From contig SCTB01000125.1 of assembly GCA_004297545.1 (NCBI GenBank), positions 1-64,000 on the forward strand: a stretch of 64,000 nt of DNA, written 5' to 3'. Source of the DNA: Alphaproteobacteria bacterium. GTDB lineage: Bacteria > Pseudomonadota > Alphaproteobacteria > Micavibrionales > UBA2020. Numbering within the stretch: the first letter of the stretch is position 1; each line of letters opens with the position of its first letter. Position numbers and translations under genes: made by a program. A model generated the notes under the pieces. The model was not told the DNA's origin. It did no database searches and saw only the letters and a list, made by a program, of their open reading frames with translations. Of this stretch, positions 33,064-41,576 are shown one piece after another.

Positions 33064-33597
33064 ATGAAAGTCATCACCCGAACCGCATCGAAAACCTTGC
33101 GCGGCAGGCACCTGACTCTCGTCTGGGGCATCCATGACTTCCCGGTCGGGAAAATACTGGTGGCCTTGTCCGCGGAGGGCCTGTGCTGGCTGGGCATCAA
33201 CTGCGATCGCGCCGCGCTGGCGAAAAACTGGCCCGGCGCCGAACTGGTCGAGGACGCGAACGTGACCAAAAAGGCCGCCGCCGAAATCGCGAAACTCTGG
33301 CCCGCGAAACTCGACAAACTCTCGGTGCCCCTTGTGCTTTATGGCACGCCGTTCCAGCTGAAGGTCTGGAAGGAGCTGCTGAAAATAAAATCCGGCTCTC
33401 TCACCACCTATGCGGCGGTCGCAAAAAAGATCGGCGAGCCGAAAGCCGTGCGCGCCGTGGGATCTGCCGTCGGCAAAAATACGGTTTCCATCGTCGTACC
33501 CTGCCACCGCGTCGTGAACAAGGATTCCGGCCGCGTCAATTACGGCTGGGGGCCGGCGGTGAAGCTGGCGCTGCTGAAGGGAGAGAAAGCGGCTTAA
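33064..33597 (+). CDS. ogt: Methylated-DNA--protein-cysteine methyltransferase
   Basis: 177 residues from the ATG at 33064. Suicide repair of O6-methylguanine. Active site IVVPCHRVV with the acceptor Cys, preceded by GTPFQLKVWKELLKI and TYAAVAKKIGEPKAVRAVGSA. Its stop overlaps by 4 nt that of the convergent gene at 33594. Confidence 0.95.
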   Translation: MKVITRTASKTLRGRHLTLVWGIHDFPVGKILVALSAEGLCWLGINCDRAALAKNWPGAELVEDANVTKKAAAEIAKLWPAKLDKLSVPLVLYGTPFQLKVWKELLKIKSGSLTTYAAVAKKIGEPKAVRAVGSAVGKNTVSIVVPCHRVVNKDSGRVNYGWGPAVKLALLKGEKAA

Positions 33598-34127
33598 GGC
33601 GTTTTCGGCTTCAGGTGGATGGGTTTCATCGGCTTGAAGGTCTTTTCGGTCTTCACATCCGGCGCGACAGGCGGCCAGAGCTGCAGACCCTTGTTGTCGA
33701 AAACCTTTTCGTCCTTGCCGACGCCGATGAATTCGCCGTGGCGCTCAAGGCCGGTGATATGGATCGAATCCGCCGGCTTCTCCTTGTAATGCTCGATGAC
33801 CGACCGGATAGAGTCGCGCATCGACGCATAGAGGCCGTTCATATCGGCCTCCATGGACTGGATAACCTCGTCGCGCGTATAAAGCCGGTCGATGCCGACA
33901 TAACGGCGGGCGGAATAGTTCTCAGGCTTGCCCTTCAGCGTCTGCCCGTCAAGCTCGACAGTGGTGATTTCGCAGGTACTAAAACAAATGCCCCGCGCCG
34001 CGAGCGTCTTCTGCGCGGCATCGACGTCGTCCGTCACGGGAACAGGCGTCCGCGAGACATCCCAGTTATAATCCGTGATGAAAGCATATAATTGTTTTTT
34101 CGGCTCCATGGGCGCCCCTTCGTTCAT
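33594..34127 (-). CDS. Hypothetical protein with the ankyrin-type PMK tail
   Basis: 177 residues (171 if the ATG at 34109, with AAGGGG before it, is used). No signal peptide, no ankyrin repeats, no recognised domain; mixed alpha/beta with a helical stretch MRDSIRSVIEHYKEK. Its last residues, KTFKPMKPIHLKPKTP, match the tails of the three ankyrin proteins in this window (for example TFRPMKKLTLKSPQ). Confidence 0.65.
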   Translation of the reverse strand: MNEGAPMEPKKQLYAFITDYNWDVSRTPVPVTDDVDAAQKTLAARGICFSTCEITTVELDGQTLKGKPENYSARRYVGIDRLYTRDEVIQSMEADMNGLYASMRDSIRSVIEHYKEKPADSIHITGLERHGEFIGVGKDEKVFDNKGLQLWPPVAPDVKTEKTFKPMKPIHLKPKTP

Positions 34128-34173
34128 GACGGGCGCATCCTAAAGGAAATCCGGGATTATGCAAATGATATTT

Positions 34174-35388
34174 TCAGCTGCGGATAAGCCCTTCCAGCGG
34201 CGGCAGATTCGCGCCCGGGAAGACACGGCTGCCGACGTCGCCGGGGGGCAGGCGCAGGTGCTGGGTCAGCACCGCGGCCGCAATCTGGCGCAGGTCCGTC
34301 GTCGGCTGCAGGTCGCGATTCTCGTAGAGCTGCGTCTTGTCGAGCCCCGGCCATTTCCCGAGCACTTTGCCGCCCTTCACCGCGCCGCCCAGCAGCAGCG
34401 CGCAGGACGCCGTGCCGTGATCAGTGCCTGCCGTGCCGTTCTGCGCGACGGTGCGGCCGAATTCGGTCGCGACAAGCACGACGGTTTTTTTCCAGTGCGG
34501 GCCCAGCGCGGCTTTCATCGCGCCGAAGCCGGCATCGAGCGCGGCGAAGTTATTGGCAAGAATGCCCTTCTCGACGCCTTGCTGCGCATGGGTGTCCCAG
34601 CCTCCCATCTCGATGGTGCAGAGGCGCGGGCCCTTGGGGTCGGAGAGGATCTTGCCGACAGCCTCGACGGTTTTCACCATCGCGCCCGCGTTCCTGAGGC
34701 CGCCACCGCCCCCCATCATCTTGCCGCCATTGCCGACGGCTTCGTCGGCGATGTTATGCACATCGATGGCCTGCGCGAGCGCCGTATGGAACAGCATGTC
34801 ATGCTGGTAGAGCTTATCCAGCGCGAGAAGCATCGTCTGGTCGGGCAGGCCTTGGGCGGAAGGCGCCCAGGTGCCGACCGGCACGTCGCCCTGCAACGCC
34901 AGCGGTATCGTCTGACCGACGGCGAGACCCAGCTTTTCCCGCTGAGCGCCGTAAAGGCCGAGGGCGCGGTTGATCCAGCCGGTATTGACGATGTGCGGCC
35001 CCGTGCCGCCCGATTCCAGCACGTTCTGCGCATCGAAGTGGGAACGCTCGCGATAGGGCGTGGCGACTGCATGCACAGCCAGCGCCTCGCCCTGCCTGAG
35101 CATCGCGGCGAAGGAGGCAAGATTTTTATGCACGCCGAAAAAGTCATCAACCCTCGTATAGGCCGAAGAGGGCAGCGCCATGCCGTTGCGCGCGGAGGCA
35201 TAGTCACGGTCGCCATAGGGCGGAATGGCGGCAAGACCGTCCATCGCGCCGCGCAGGATAACGAAAATGAACCGCTCCTCCACAGGTGCTGCCGCGAAGG
35301 CGACGCGAATGCCGGAAAACATGGTGGCGGCGGCGAGGCACCCAGCGCCCTGCAACAGCTTCCGGCGGGAGATGTCGAGGTCTTTCAT
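34174..35388 (-). CDS. DUF1501 family protein, Tat-exported
   Basis: 404 residues. A twin-arginine signal (ISRRKLLQGAG, then a hydrophobic stretch ending VAFAAAP) sends it folded to the periplasm. The body has the alkaline-phosphatase-like pattern of DUF1501: FVILRGAMDGLAAIPPYGD, EMGGWDTHAQQG, VLVATEFGRTV, GTDHGTASCALLLGG. It lies 2 nt after the DUF1800 stop with AGGAG before its ATG. DUF1501 and DUF1800 genes are usually paired, and their function is poorly known. Confidence 0.88.
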   Translation of the reverse strand: MKDLDISRRKLLQGAGCLAAATMFSGIRVAFAAAPVEERFIFVILRGAMDGLAAIPPYGDRDYASARNGMALPSSAYTRVDDFFGVHKNLASFAAMLRQGEALAVHAVATPYRERSHFDAQNVLESGGTGPHIVNTGWINRALGLYGAQREKLGLAVGQTIPLALQGDVPVGTWAPSAQGLPDQTMLLALDKLYQHDMLFHTALAQAIDVHNIADEAVGNGGKMMGGGGGLRNAGAMVKTVEAVGKILSDPKGPRLCTIEMGGWDTHAQQGVEKGILANNFAALDAGFGAMKAALGPHWKKTVVLVATEFGRTVAQNGTAGTDHGTASCALLLGGAVKGGKVLGKWPGLDKTQLYENRDLQPTTDLRQIAAAVLTQHLRLPPGDVGSRVFPGANLPPLEGLIRS

Positions 35389-35390
35389 GG

Positions 35391-36767
35391 CTATCTCCTC
35401 TGAAATTCAGGGCTGGCGAATAACAATGTGATGCCCTCCTGCGCGCTGCCCGCGCGGGTGACGGCGTCGCGCGTGGTGGCGGAAACGACGGGGCCTACCG
35501 TATCCTCCATCAGCTGGACGGGATCAAGGCGCGCGTGCACCGTTTCAGCGGCGAACTTCGCGAACTCAATGCGCTGCAGCAGCGCCTCCGCCCCCATCCA
35601 GTCGGCGGCGCGGTCGCTCCAGCCGGCCGGCGACGGCGCGGACCACGGCATCTGCCCCGCGCGCTTGAAAATATCCACCACCTTTGAATCGCCCACCGAA
35701 CCGACGATATCCGTTGCGCGCAGGACGGAGAAAACCACATCCTCCGGCGTTTTCAGCTTAGGCGACGGTTCCTTCCAGGCCTCATCCAGCGCGATCAGGG
35801 CATGATAGAGCGGCAACAACTCTCCCTTGCCGTCGTGAAAAACGGATTCCAGTTTCTTCACGGCCGATGCCGGGGGATCGTCGGCGATAAAATGCCGCGC
35901 CAGCTTGGTTGCGACGAATTTCGCGGTAGAGGGATGCTGCGCCAGCCTGTCCAGCGCGCTTTCGGCTTCCTTCACGCCGCCTTCGGCATATACCTCTCCC
36001 AGCAGCGTCTTGCTGCCGGGCTCATGCTGGCTGGCCGCAAAGAGGAATTCCTGCCCCTCGCCCGTATCCTGCGTGCGCACCGTCCATCCGGTCAGGATTT
36101 TTGCGAATTCCGTCACGTCTTTCTGCGTATAGCCCCCCTGCACGCCCAGCGTATGCAGCTCGAGAATTTCCCGCGCAAGGTTTTCATTCAGCCCCATGCC
36201 GGCTGCGCCGCCCATCTGCGACCGCGGCCCGGTGGACAGAAGATTGTCGAGATAGGACGTCATGGCCGGGTGATGCGTGGATGCCTGCAGCATGTCGCGG
36301 AAATTGCCAAGCACATGCGGTCGTATCGCGTCGCATTCGAAGGCGGAGAGCACGTCCATATCCTGCCGCCTTGTCACGGAAACGGTAAAATGATTGGCCC
36401 AGAACCGGGCCAGACGCTCGAAAAAAGGCGCCCCGGAGGAGAGAATGGCGCGTGTGCGCGCAGCCGCCAGTTTCGTGTACGCGCGGTTCGACTGCGCCAG
36501 AATTTCCTTCAGTCTTTCGGTGCGCGCCTCGTCGGGCTGGTCGTCGCCGGCAGCGGGCGAGGCGCAGGCCATGACGCAGGGCTCGCCCGACTGCTCCTGC
36601 CCCGCATCTTCGGGCGGCCCCTTGATGGCGGCCCACGGGATATATTTCGGGTCGAGCTGGCCGGTCAGCCAATCTTTAGGATTGCCGCTGATGACGTCAA
36701 AGTCCCCCTGCTTCGCGCCGAGGCCGAAGCGGGTGGCGGCAATGAAGGCTTGCCTCGTATCGGCCAT
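35391..36767 (-). CDS. DUF1800 family protein, copy 2
   Basis: 458 residues from the ATG at 36767 (GGGGGA 8 nt upstream). DUF1800 hallmarks: FIAATRFGLGAKQGDF, FWANHFTVSVTRRQD, LNENLAREILELHTLGVQGGYTQKDVTEFAKILTGWTV, KFVATKLARHFIADDPP, LFASPEFQRR at the end. No N-terminal signal peptide, as is common. Paralogue of the gene at 36879. Confidence 0.9.
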   Translation of the reverse strand: MADTRQAFIAATRFGLGAKQGDFDVISGNPKDWLTGQLDPKYIPWAAIKGPPEDAGQEQSGEPCVMACASPAAGDDQPDEARTERLKEILAQSNRAYTKLAAARTRAILSSGAPFFERLARFWANHFTVSVTRRQDMDVLSAFECDAIRPHVLGNFRDMLQASTHHPAMTSYLDNLLSTGPRSQMGGAAGMGLNENLAREILELHTLGVQGGYTQKDVTEFAKILTGWTVRTQDTGEGQEFLFAASQHEPGSKTLLGEVYAEGGVKEAESALDRLAQHPSTAKFVATKLARHFIADDPPASAVKKLESVFHDGKGELLPLYHALIALDEAWKEPSPKLKTPEDVVFSVLRATDIVGSVGDSKVVDIFKRAGQMPWSAPSPAGWSDRAADWMGAEALLQRIEFAKFAAETVHARLDPVQLMEDTVGPVVSATTRDAVTRAGSAQEGITLLFASPEFQRR

Positions 36768-36878
36768 AACATAATCCCCCTGATCCGATACATATTCCGA
36801 TACATATATAGTACATGCAAGGAAAGGCGCGGGGCAATCCCCCGGAAACGGCGCTATGGCATACATGGCTTCCATGGC

Positions 36879-38252
36879 TCATCTCCTCTGGAATTCGGGG
36901 CTGGCGAATAAAAGGGCTATACCTTCTTCCGCGGAACCGGCGCGGGTAACCGCGAACCTGGTCTCCGGCGATGCCACCGGGCCGATGGTATCTTCCAGCA
37001 GGGTCGCGGGGTTGAAACGCGGATGCACGCCGCGTGCGGCGAAGCGGGCGAGGTCGATCCGCTGCAGCAGCGCTTCGGCCCCGATCCAGTCCTTGCCCTT
37101 GTCGCTCCAGCCCGCCGGCGACGGCGCGGAGAAAGGCAACTGGTTCAGCATGCGGTAGGCGCGCGCGATGGTCTTGTCGTCGGTTTCCGCGGCGACGCCG
37201 GTTGCGCGCAGGATGGAGAGGATAAGGTCGTTGGGCGTCTTGACCTTCGCAAGCGGGTTTTGCCAGGCCTCGTCCAGGGAAATCAGCGTGCGGTAGACGG
37301 CCACGAGATCGCCGTTGTAGCGGCGGAATGCTGCCGCAAGCCTGTCGACGGCGCCGGGGGGCGGGTCGTCCGCGATAAAATGCCGCGCGAGCTTTGTCGC
37401 GACGAATTTCGCCGTCGACGGATGGCTGGCGAAAGCAGATAAGGCGCGTTCGCCTTCGTGGACTCCGTCTTCGCGATAGGTGTCGCCCAGCAGCGTCTTG
37501 GAACCCGGCTGGTGCAGCAGGCGTGCGAAGAAAAAGCCGCTGCCGTCGCCGCGCCCGTCGGCATCGACGGTCCAGCCGGTGAGGATTTTCGCGAATTCCG
37601 TCACGTCCTTCTGCGTATAGCCCCCCTGCACGCCCAGCGTATGCAGCTCCAGAATCTCGCGCGCGAGGTTTTCGTTCAGCCCCTTGCCCTTAAAGCGCCC
37701 GGCGGGCGAATCCGGCCCGATGGAGCGGGCGTTATCGAGGTACACCTGCATCGCCGGATGGCGCGTCGAGGCGCGCAGCATGTCGTGAAAGTTACCTAAT
37801 ACATGCGGACGGATGGCGTCGCGCTCGAAGAGGATGGCAAGCGCTGTATCCTGCTTCTTCGTCGTGGAGACGGTAAAATGATTGCTCCAGAACTGCACAA
37901 GGCGCTCGATAAACGGCGCGGGAGCGTTTGCCATGGCGCGGGTGCGCGCCGCGACCTGCGCGATATAATCCTGGCGCAGCTCCATGAGCGCGCCCTTCAG
38001 TTTTTCCTGTATCTGTTCAGGGCTTTCCTTTGCGGCGCGTTTTTCCTCGCGCATCTCCATCTTCTTTTCGCGCCAGAGCCGGATGGTCTCCATGGTGGAT
38101 CGGGCGTCCGCGAGCGGCGGCGCGGCGAGATATCTTGCATCAAGCTGGACCTCAAGCCAGCCGCGCGGGTCGGAAGAGAGCAGTGCAAAATCGTCGCGTT
38201 TAGCCCCAAGGCCAAAGCGCGTGGCGGCGATAAAGGCTTGCGGCGTGGCCAT
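36879..38252 (-). CDS. DUF1800 family protein, copy 1
   Basis: 457 residues. Same hallmarks as copy 2: FIAATRFGLGAKRDDF, FWSNHFTVSTTKKQD, LNENLAREILELHTLGVQGG, and the identical C-terminus LFASPEFQRR. A charged helical insert (MEMREEKRAAKESPEQIQEK, about 65-85) is more pronounced here. First gene of the DUF1800-DUF1800-DUF1501 operon; a perfect -10 lies upstream at 38293-38288. Confidence 0.9.
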   Translation of the reverse strand: MATPQAFIAATRFGLGAKRDDFALLSSDPRGWLEVQLDARYLAAPPLADARSTMETIRLWREKKMEMREEKRAAKESPEQIQEKLKGALMELRQDYIAQVAARTRAMANAPAPFIERLVQFWSNHFTVSTTKKQDTALAILFERDAIRPHVLGNFHDMLRASTRHPAMQVYLDNARSIGPDSPAGRFKGKGLNENLAREILELHTLGVQGGYTQKDVTEFAKILTGWTVDADGRGDGSGFFFARLLHQPGSKTLLGDTYREDGVHEGERALSAFASHPSTAKFVATKLARHFIADDPPPGAVDRLAAAFRRYNGDLVAVYRTLISLDEAWQNPLAKVKTPNDLILSILRATGVAAETDDKTIARAYRMLNQLPFSAPSPAGWSDKGKDWIGAEALLQRIDLARFAARGVHPRFNPATLLEDTIGPVASPETRFAVTRAGSAEEGIALLFASPEFQRR

Positions 38253-38287
38253 AGATTATCTCCCCGGCTATGCAGGATACATATGAC

Positions 38288-38293
38288 ATTATA
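38288..38293 (-). promoter_or_regulatory. -10 element of the DUF1800/DUF1501 operon
   Basis: Perfect TATAAT on the minus strand, about 36 nt before the ATG. No convincing -35 at normal spacing, so an activator may be needed. Confidence 0.45.
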
Positions 38294-38327
38294 CGAAGGG
38301 AACGGGAACAATCCTGCGCTTAGGACG

Positions 38328-38879
38328 CTAGAGCTTGAATTTCAAGGATTTTGCCGGGACGGCGCGGCAGGCTGCGATATTCGCATCCCGGTACCGCCTC
38401 AGCGCGTCGGCGCCGAGCAATTCGGTGACGCGGTCAATGACCACCTGCGCGCGCCTGGAGGGCTTCTGCTGCGGCTGCATGAAACCGGTGTTGTGACCGT
38501 TTTCGTAAGGAAAGGGATCGGGATACTGGCGCACCGTGACGTCGAACAGCCGGCCCTGCCCGCGCTTTCCGTCCTTCGGGCCGCGCACCCACCAATGCGT
38601 TTCCTTGTGCCAGGCGGGATTTTTGAGCGCCTCGGTTTTCTCTGCACCGAACTTCATCTTGCCGCTGCCGTCCGCCGCATAGCCGCAGACGACAGGAATG
38701 AACCCTGCCTTTCGTCCTCCGGCGATATGATAGAAAGCCTCGGACGCGACGGCGCAATGGCCGGTCTCTGGCGGGTCGTCCGGCGAAAGCTGCTCGCGAT
38801 ATTTCTTTTCCAGCAGGTCGGGGGACAGGCTGGCCAGGATGGCGCGCTTGATCTCGTCGAATGCCGGCGTCTTTGACAT
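38328..38879 (-). CDS. Hypothetical protein with a papain-like Cys-His-Asp pattern
   Basis: 183 residues, no signal peptide. GHCAVASEAFYHIAGG (Cys42), ETHWWVRG (His95) and GRLFDVTVRQYP (Asp113) are spaced like the catalytic triad of small papain-fold proteins such as the YunG-like group. This is inferred from pattern only. Function unknown, perhaps a peptidase or amidase. Confidence 0.6.
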   Translation of the reverse strand: MSKTPAFDEIKRAILASLSPDLLEKKYREQLSPDDPPETGHCAVASEAFYHIAGGRKAGFIPVVCGYAADGSGKMKFGAEKTEALKNPAWHKETHWWVRGPKDGKRGQGRLFDVTVRQYPDPFPYENGHNTGFMQPQQKPSRRAQVVIDRVTELLGADALRRYRDANIAACRAVPAKSLKFKL

Positions 38880-39000
38880 GCCTCTAGGGGCTCCTGAATA
38901 TGAATAATACTATTCATAATGTAACTTCAGCGGACAGGCAATGGATTTTTTGAACAATGATTTCAAAGGTTTTCTAAGGCGTATTGCCATAGCGCCCGCA

Positions 39001-39028
39001 TTGACAGGGACCGCCGCAACTGTATTAT
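39001..39028 (+). promoter_or_regulatory. Sigma70-type promoter
   Basis: TTGACA (39001-39006), 16-nt spacer, TATTAT (39023-39028), 30 nt before the ATG at 39059. Confidence 0.7.
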
Positions 39029-39058
39029 GAACCTCCATTTCAAAATCGAGGAACGCGT

Positions 39059-40237
39059 ATGCTGGATTATCTCTGGAAGAAATTCAAACGCGACAACGAC
39101 GTGGCGCCGGAGGCCGAAGAATCCTCCTACCTCAATATCAAGGGCCTCGAGCAGGACATCAAGGTTCCCGCGCCGACGAAAGCCGACAAGCGCTGGGCGC
39201 GCAAGCTGAAAAACGCCACGACCGGCGATGTCACCACGGCGCTGATTTCCGCCATCGAGACGGGGCAGAACTGGCGCGTCTGGTATCTCATCAACCGCCC
39301 CCTGCGCACCACCGGCAACATGCTGCTGGGCAAAATCAAAAACCTCGGGTTTCAGGGCAACGTCGACCTGGCCGAAGGTCTGGCGAAGGCCGCCGAGAAC
39401 GACAACGTGACCGCCGCCTACCTGCTGCTGAAATTCGCCGAGAAGAAGCAGACCACCTGCTTCGGCGCGGATGACGTCGTGCGCGAGGAGATCGAGCACT
39501 ACACGCGCAACGGCCTGGTGGACATCGCCGAGAAACCCGGCAGCGGCGTATTCCGGCTGGTCGCGCAGACCTTCGCCGCGCTGACCGACAATCATTCCGT
39601 GATGCACCGGGCGGAACAGCAGATGCTGCTCGCCCAGGCCGCCATCCGCGCGGCGGCGCAGGGGAACCAGGCGCATCTCGACGCGATTCTCGACAACCAC
39701 CTGCTCGAGCCCCGGAAATTCGTCGAAGCCTATATGCACAGCTTTTACTACACGGACGTGTTCGGCGGCGAAAAGGACGTCACGCAGGAGGAGCGCAAGC
39801 CTTTCCTGGAATGGCTCAAGCGCCGCGGCATCGTGGACGAGGTTTTCGAGGAAGAGGCCGCCGCCGTCGAGGTGCGCGTGGCCGGCCAGAAGGCCGTTCA
39901 CCGCGACGCCGTCGCGAAGGGCTGGAAGCTCAGCGAGCGCTGGATGCCCAATGAAGACGGCGCGCTCACCCCGCCCGGCTCCGGACTGGTCGAGATCGAC
40001 GTCAGGGACAGGTCGAACGGCAAGCCCCTCACCTTCGTCTTCAATTACGCCGCCGGGTGTGCGCACCGGCTGGACGGCGCCCAGACCTGCACCTTCGGCT
40101 TCGGCCAGATCAGCGATACCGCGCTTCTGGACGAGGGCCGCGCCTTCCTTGATTCCTGCCGCGTCGCGACGCCGGAGCTGGTGTGGAAAAAAGGCGAGCC
40201 CTTCCGCCTGCGGCTGAAAGACCAGAAGCCCGGCTGA
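39059..40237 (+). CDS. Hypothetical alpha-helical protein, possibly degenerate ankyrin-like
   Basis: 392 residues, no signal or membrane segment. The N-terminal 250 residues are helical, with segments such as NVDLAEGLAKAAENDNVTAAYLLL that look like worn ankyrin-type helix pairs. The C-terminal 100 residues turn to beta (GLVEIDVRDRSNGKPLTFVFNYAAG). No family recognised. Ribosome site GAGGA. Its TGA overlaps the ATG of the PAP2 gene (TGATG), so the two are translationally coupled. Confidence 0.7.
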   Translation: MLDYLWKKFKRDNDVAPEAEESSYLNIKGLEQDIKVPAPTKADKRWARKLKNATTGDVTTALISAIETGQNWRVWYLINRPLRTTGNMLLGKIKNLGFQGNVDLAEGLAKAAENDNVTAAYLLLKFAEKKQTTCFGADDVVREEIEHYTRNGLVDIAEKPGSGVFRLVAQTFAALTDNHSVMHRAEQQMLLAQAAIRAAAQGNQAHLDAILDNHLLEPRKFVEAYMHSFYYTDVFGGEKDVTQEERKPFLEWLKRRGIVDEVFEEEAAAVEVRVAGQKAVHRDAVAKGWKLSERWMPNEDGALTPPGSGLVEIDVRDRSNGKPLTFVFNYAAGCAHRLDGAQTCTFGFGQISDTALLDEGRAFLDSCRVATPELVWKKGEPFRLRLKDQKPG

Positions 40238-40953
40238 TGCAGCAGAAAAAATCCCACGTCCATAACCTCCGCCGCGCGGCCAAAGAAAACCCGGTCATCG
40301 TCGCCATCATCGCGCTCTGCCTCGCCTGCTTCGCGCTGTTCGTCGGCGTCGCCGACCAGGTGACGGAAGGAGACACGCTGGCCATCGACAAGCAGATCAT
40401 GCTGGCCCTGCGCAACCCCGCCGATGTCACCGACCCCTTGGGCGGACCCTGGCTGGAAGAAATCATGCGCGATCTCACCGGGCTTGGCGGCGTCTTCGTG
40501 TTGTGTTTCGTGACCATTTCCGTCTTCATTTATCTCCTCGTGATCAGGCATGGCGCACACGCGCTTTATATCGGCCTGTCGATCGGTACGGGCCTCGCCT
40601 TCAGCAGCATGCTGAAGTACGGCTTCGACCGCCCGCGCCCCGACCTCGTTCCGCATGGGTCGTTCGTCTATACATCAAGCTTCCCGAGCGGCCATTCGCT
40701 GATGTCGGCGCTTGTCTACCTGACGCTGGGCGCGTTGCTGGCGGAATTCCAGCCGAACCGCGCGCTGAAGGTCTATATCCTGGCCATATGCGTGACCGTA
40801 ACGCTGATGGTGGGCTGCAGCCGTGTTTATCTCGGCGTCCACTGGCCAACCGACGTGCTGGCGGGCTGGCTGGCGGGAGCCTCCTGGGCGATGCTGACCT
40901 GGCTGGTCTGGGCGCGGGTTCTCCATACGCGCAGGCAGCGAAAGTCCTTATAA
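40237..40953 (+). CDS. PAP2-family membrane phosphatase
   Basis: 238 residues from the ATG inside TGATG at 40235-40239. Six membrane segments by eye. The three phosphatase motifs are complete: KYGFDRPRP, FPSGHS and SRVYLGVHWPTD. Such enzymes dephosphorylate undecaprenyl pyrophosphate, phosphatidate or lipid A; which one cannot be told. Coupled to the hypothetical gene upstream. Confidence 0.92.
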   Translation: MQQKKSHVHNLRRAAKENPVIVAIIALCLACFALFVGVADQVTEGDTLAIDKQIMLALRNPADVTDPLGGPWLEEIMRDLTGLGGVFVLCFVTISVFIYLLVIRHGAHALYIGLSIGTGLAFSSMLKYGFDRPRPDLVPHGSFVYTSSFPSGHSLMSALVYLTLGALLAEFQPNRALKVYILAICVTVTLMVGCSRVYLGVHWPTDVLAGWLAGASWAMLTWLVWARVLHTRRQRKSL

Positions 40954-40976
40954 CTACAATATATTTATCCAGCATC

Positions 40977-41004
40977 TTGACATAATAAACGAAGCTGCTA
41001 TTGT
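40977..41004 (+). promoter_or_regulatory. Promoter with TTGACATAA signature
   Basis: TTGACA (40977-40982), 16-nt spacer, TATTGT (40999-41004), 33 nt before the ATG at 41038. It shares TTGACATAATAAA with the promoter at 53391. Confidence 0.65.
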
Positions 41005-41037
41005 GCGGCCGTCTTTGCCATTTGCCCCGGAGGGAAG

Positions 41038-41469
41038 ATGAAAAAACCCAGCGCCGAAATGAAGGAATACCTGATTGTCACCGCGCATCCGGCCCTGCCC
41101 GCGCATATGAAAGGCCCCGGTAAGTCCTTTGACGACGTGCGCAGGCTGATGTCGCTGGGCGAGGCGTGGAAAAAATCCGCCCACCGCAACAAACTTGTCA
41201 TGCTCTCCCGTGAAATACAAATGCAGGTTGTCGACAGGCACGGCGGGCAGATTATCAACGACGGCTCCGGCTACGGCATCGAGGGCAATCCGAACCAGTT
41301 CAACGACATGCTGTGCGTGCGCACGACAGCGGCGGGACTCAAGGCCCTGAAGAAAATCGACGATGTCGGCCGAATTTCCGAGACCATCGACTTCAACAAC
41401 CTGCAAAAGCAGCCGGATGGCGTCAGCAACGTCCCGCCCGGCGTCTGCTGGAGCCTCAAGCACCCTTAA
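41038..41469 (+). CDS. Hypothetical protein
   Basis: 143 residues, no signal peptide or membrane segment; basic N-terminal half and a Pro/Gly-containing C-terminus (NVPPGVCWSLKHP). No family recognised. CCGGAGGG precedes the ATG. It is monocistronic, convergent with flgH, with a shared terminator after it. Confidence 0.65.
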   Translation: MKKPSAEMKEYLIVTAHPALPAHMKGPGKSFDDVRRLMSLGEAWKKSAHRNKLVMLSREIQMQVVDRHGGQIINDGSGYGIEGNPNQFNDMLCVRTTAAGLKALKKIDDVGRISETIDFNNLQKQPDGVSNVPPGVCWSLKHP

Positions 41470-41500
41470 AAAAAGAAAAAAGGCCGGCTTTTGGCCGGCC
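41468..41500 (-). terminator. Intrinsic terminator of the flgFGAH operon
   Basis: On the minus strand, ggccggc / gccggcc (41500-41494 and 41488-41482) with a 5-nt loop, followed by TTTTTTCTTTTTTT (41481-41468). It also forms a stem for the + strand gene. A second small hairpin (ttcagg/cctgaa) lies at 41503-41520. Confidence 0.85.
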
Positions 41501-41576
41501 CTTTCAGGATGAAACCTGAAAAAAGTTGGGGTGGTCAGGGTTAATCTCTCCAATCGTCTGTGTGAAGCGTATCTTC

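Noticed and set aside
32489-33067. Plus-strand frame opposite nth
   Set aside because: nth has its full catalytic and FeS motifs; the opposite frame is low complexity.
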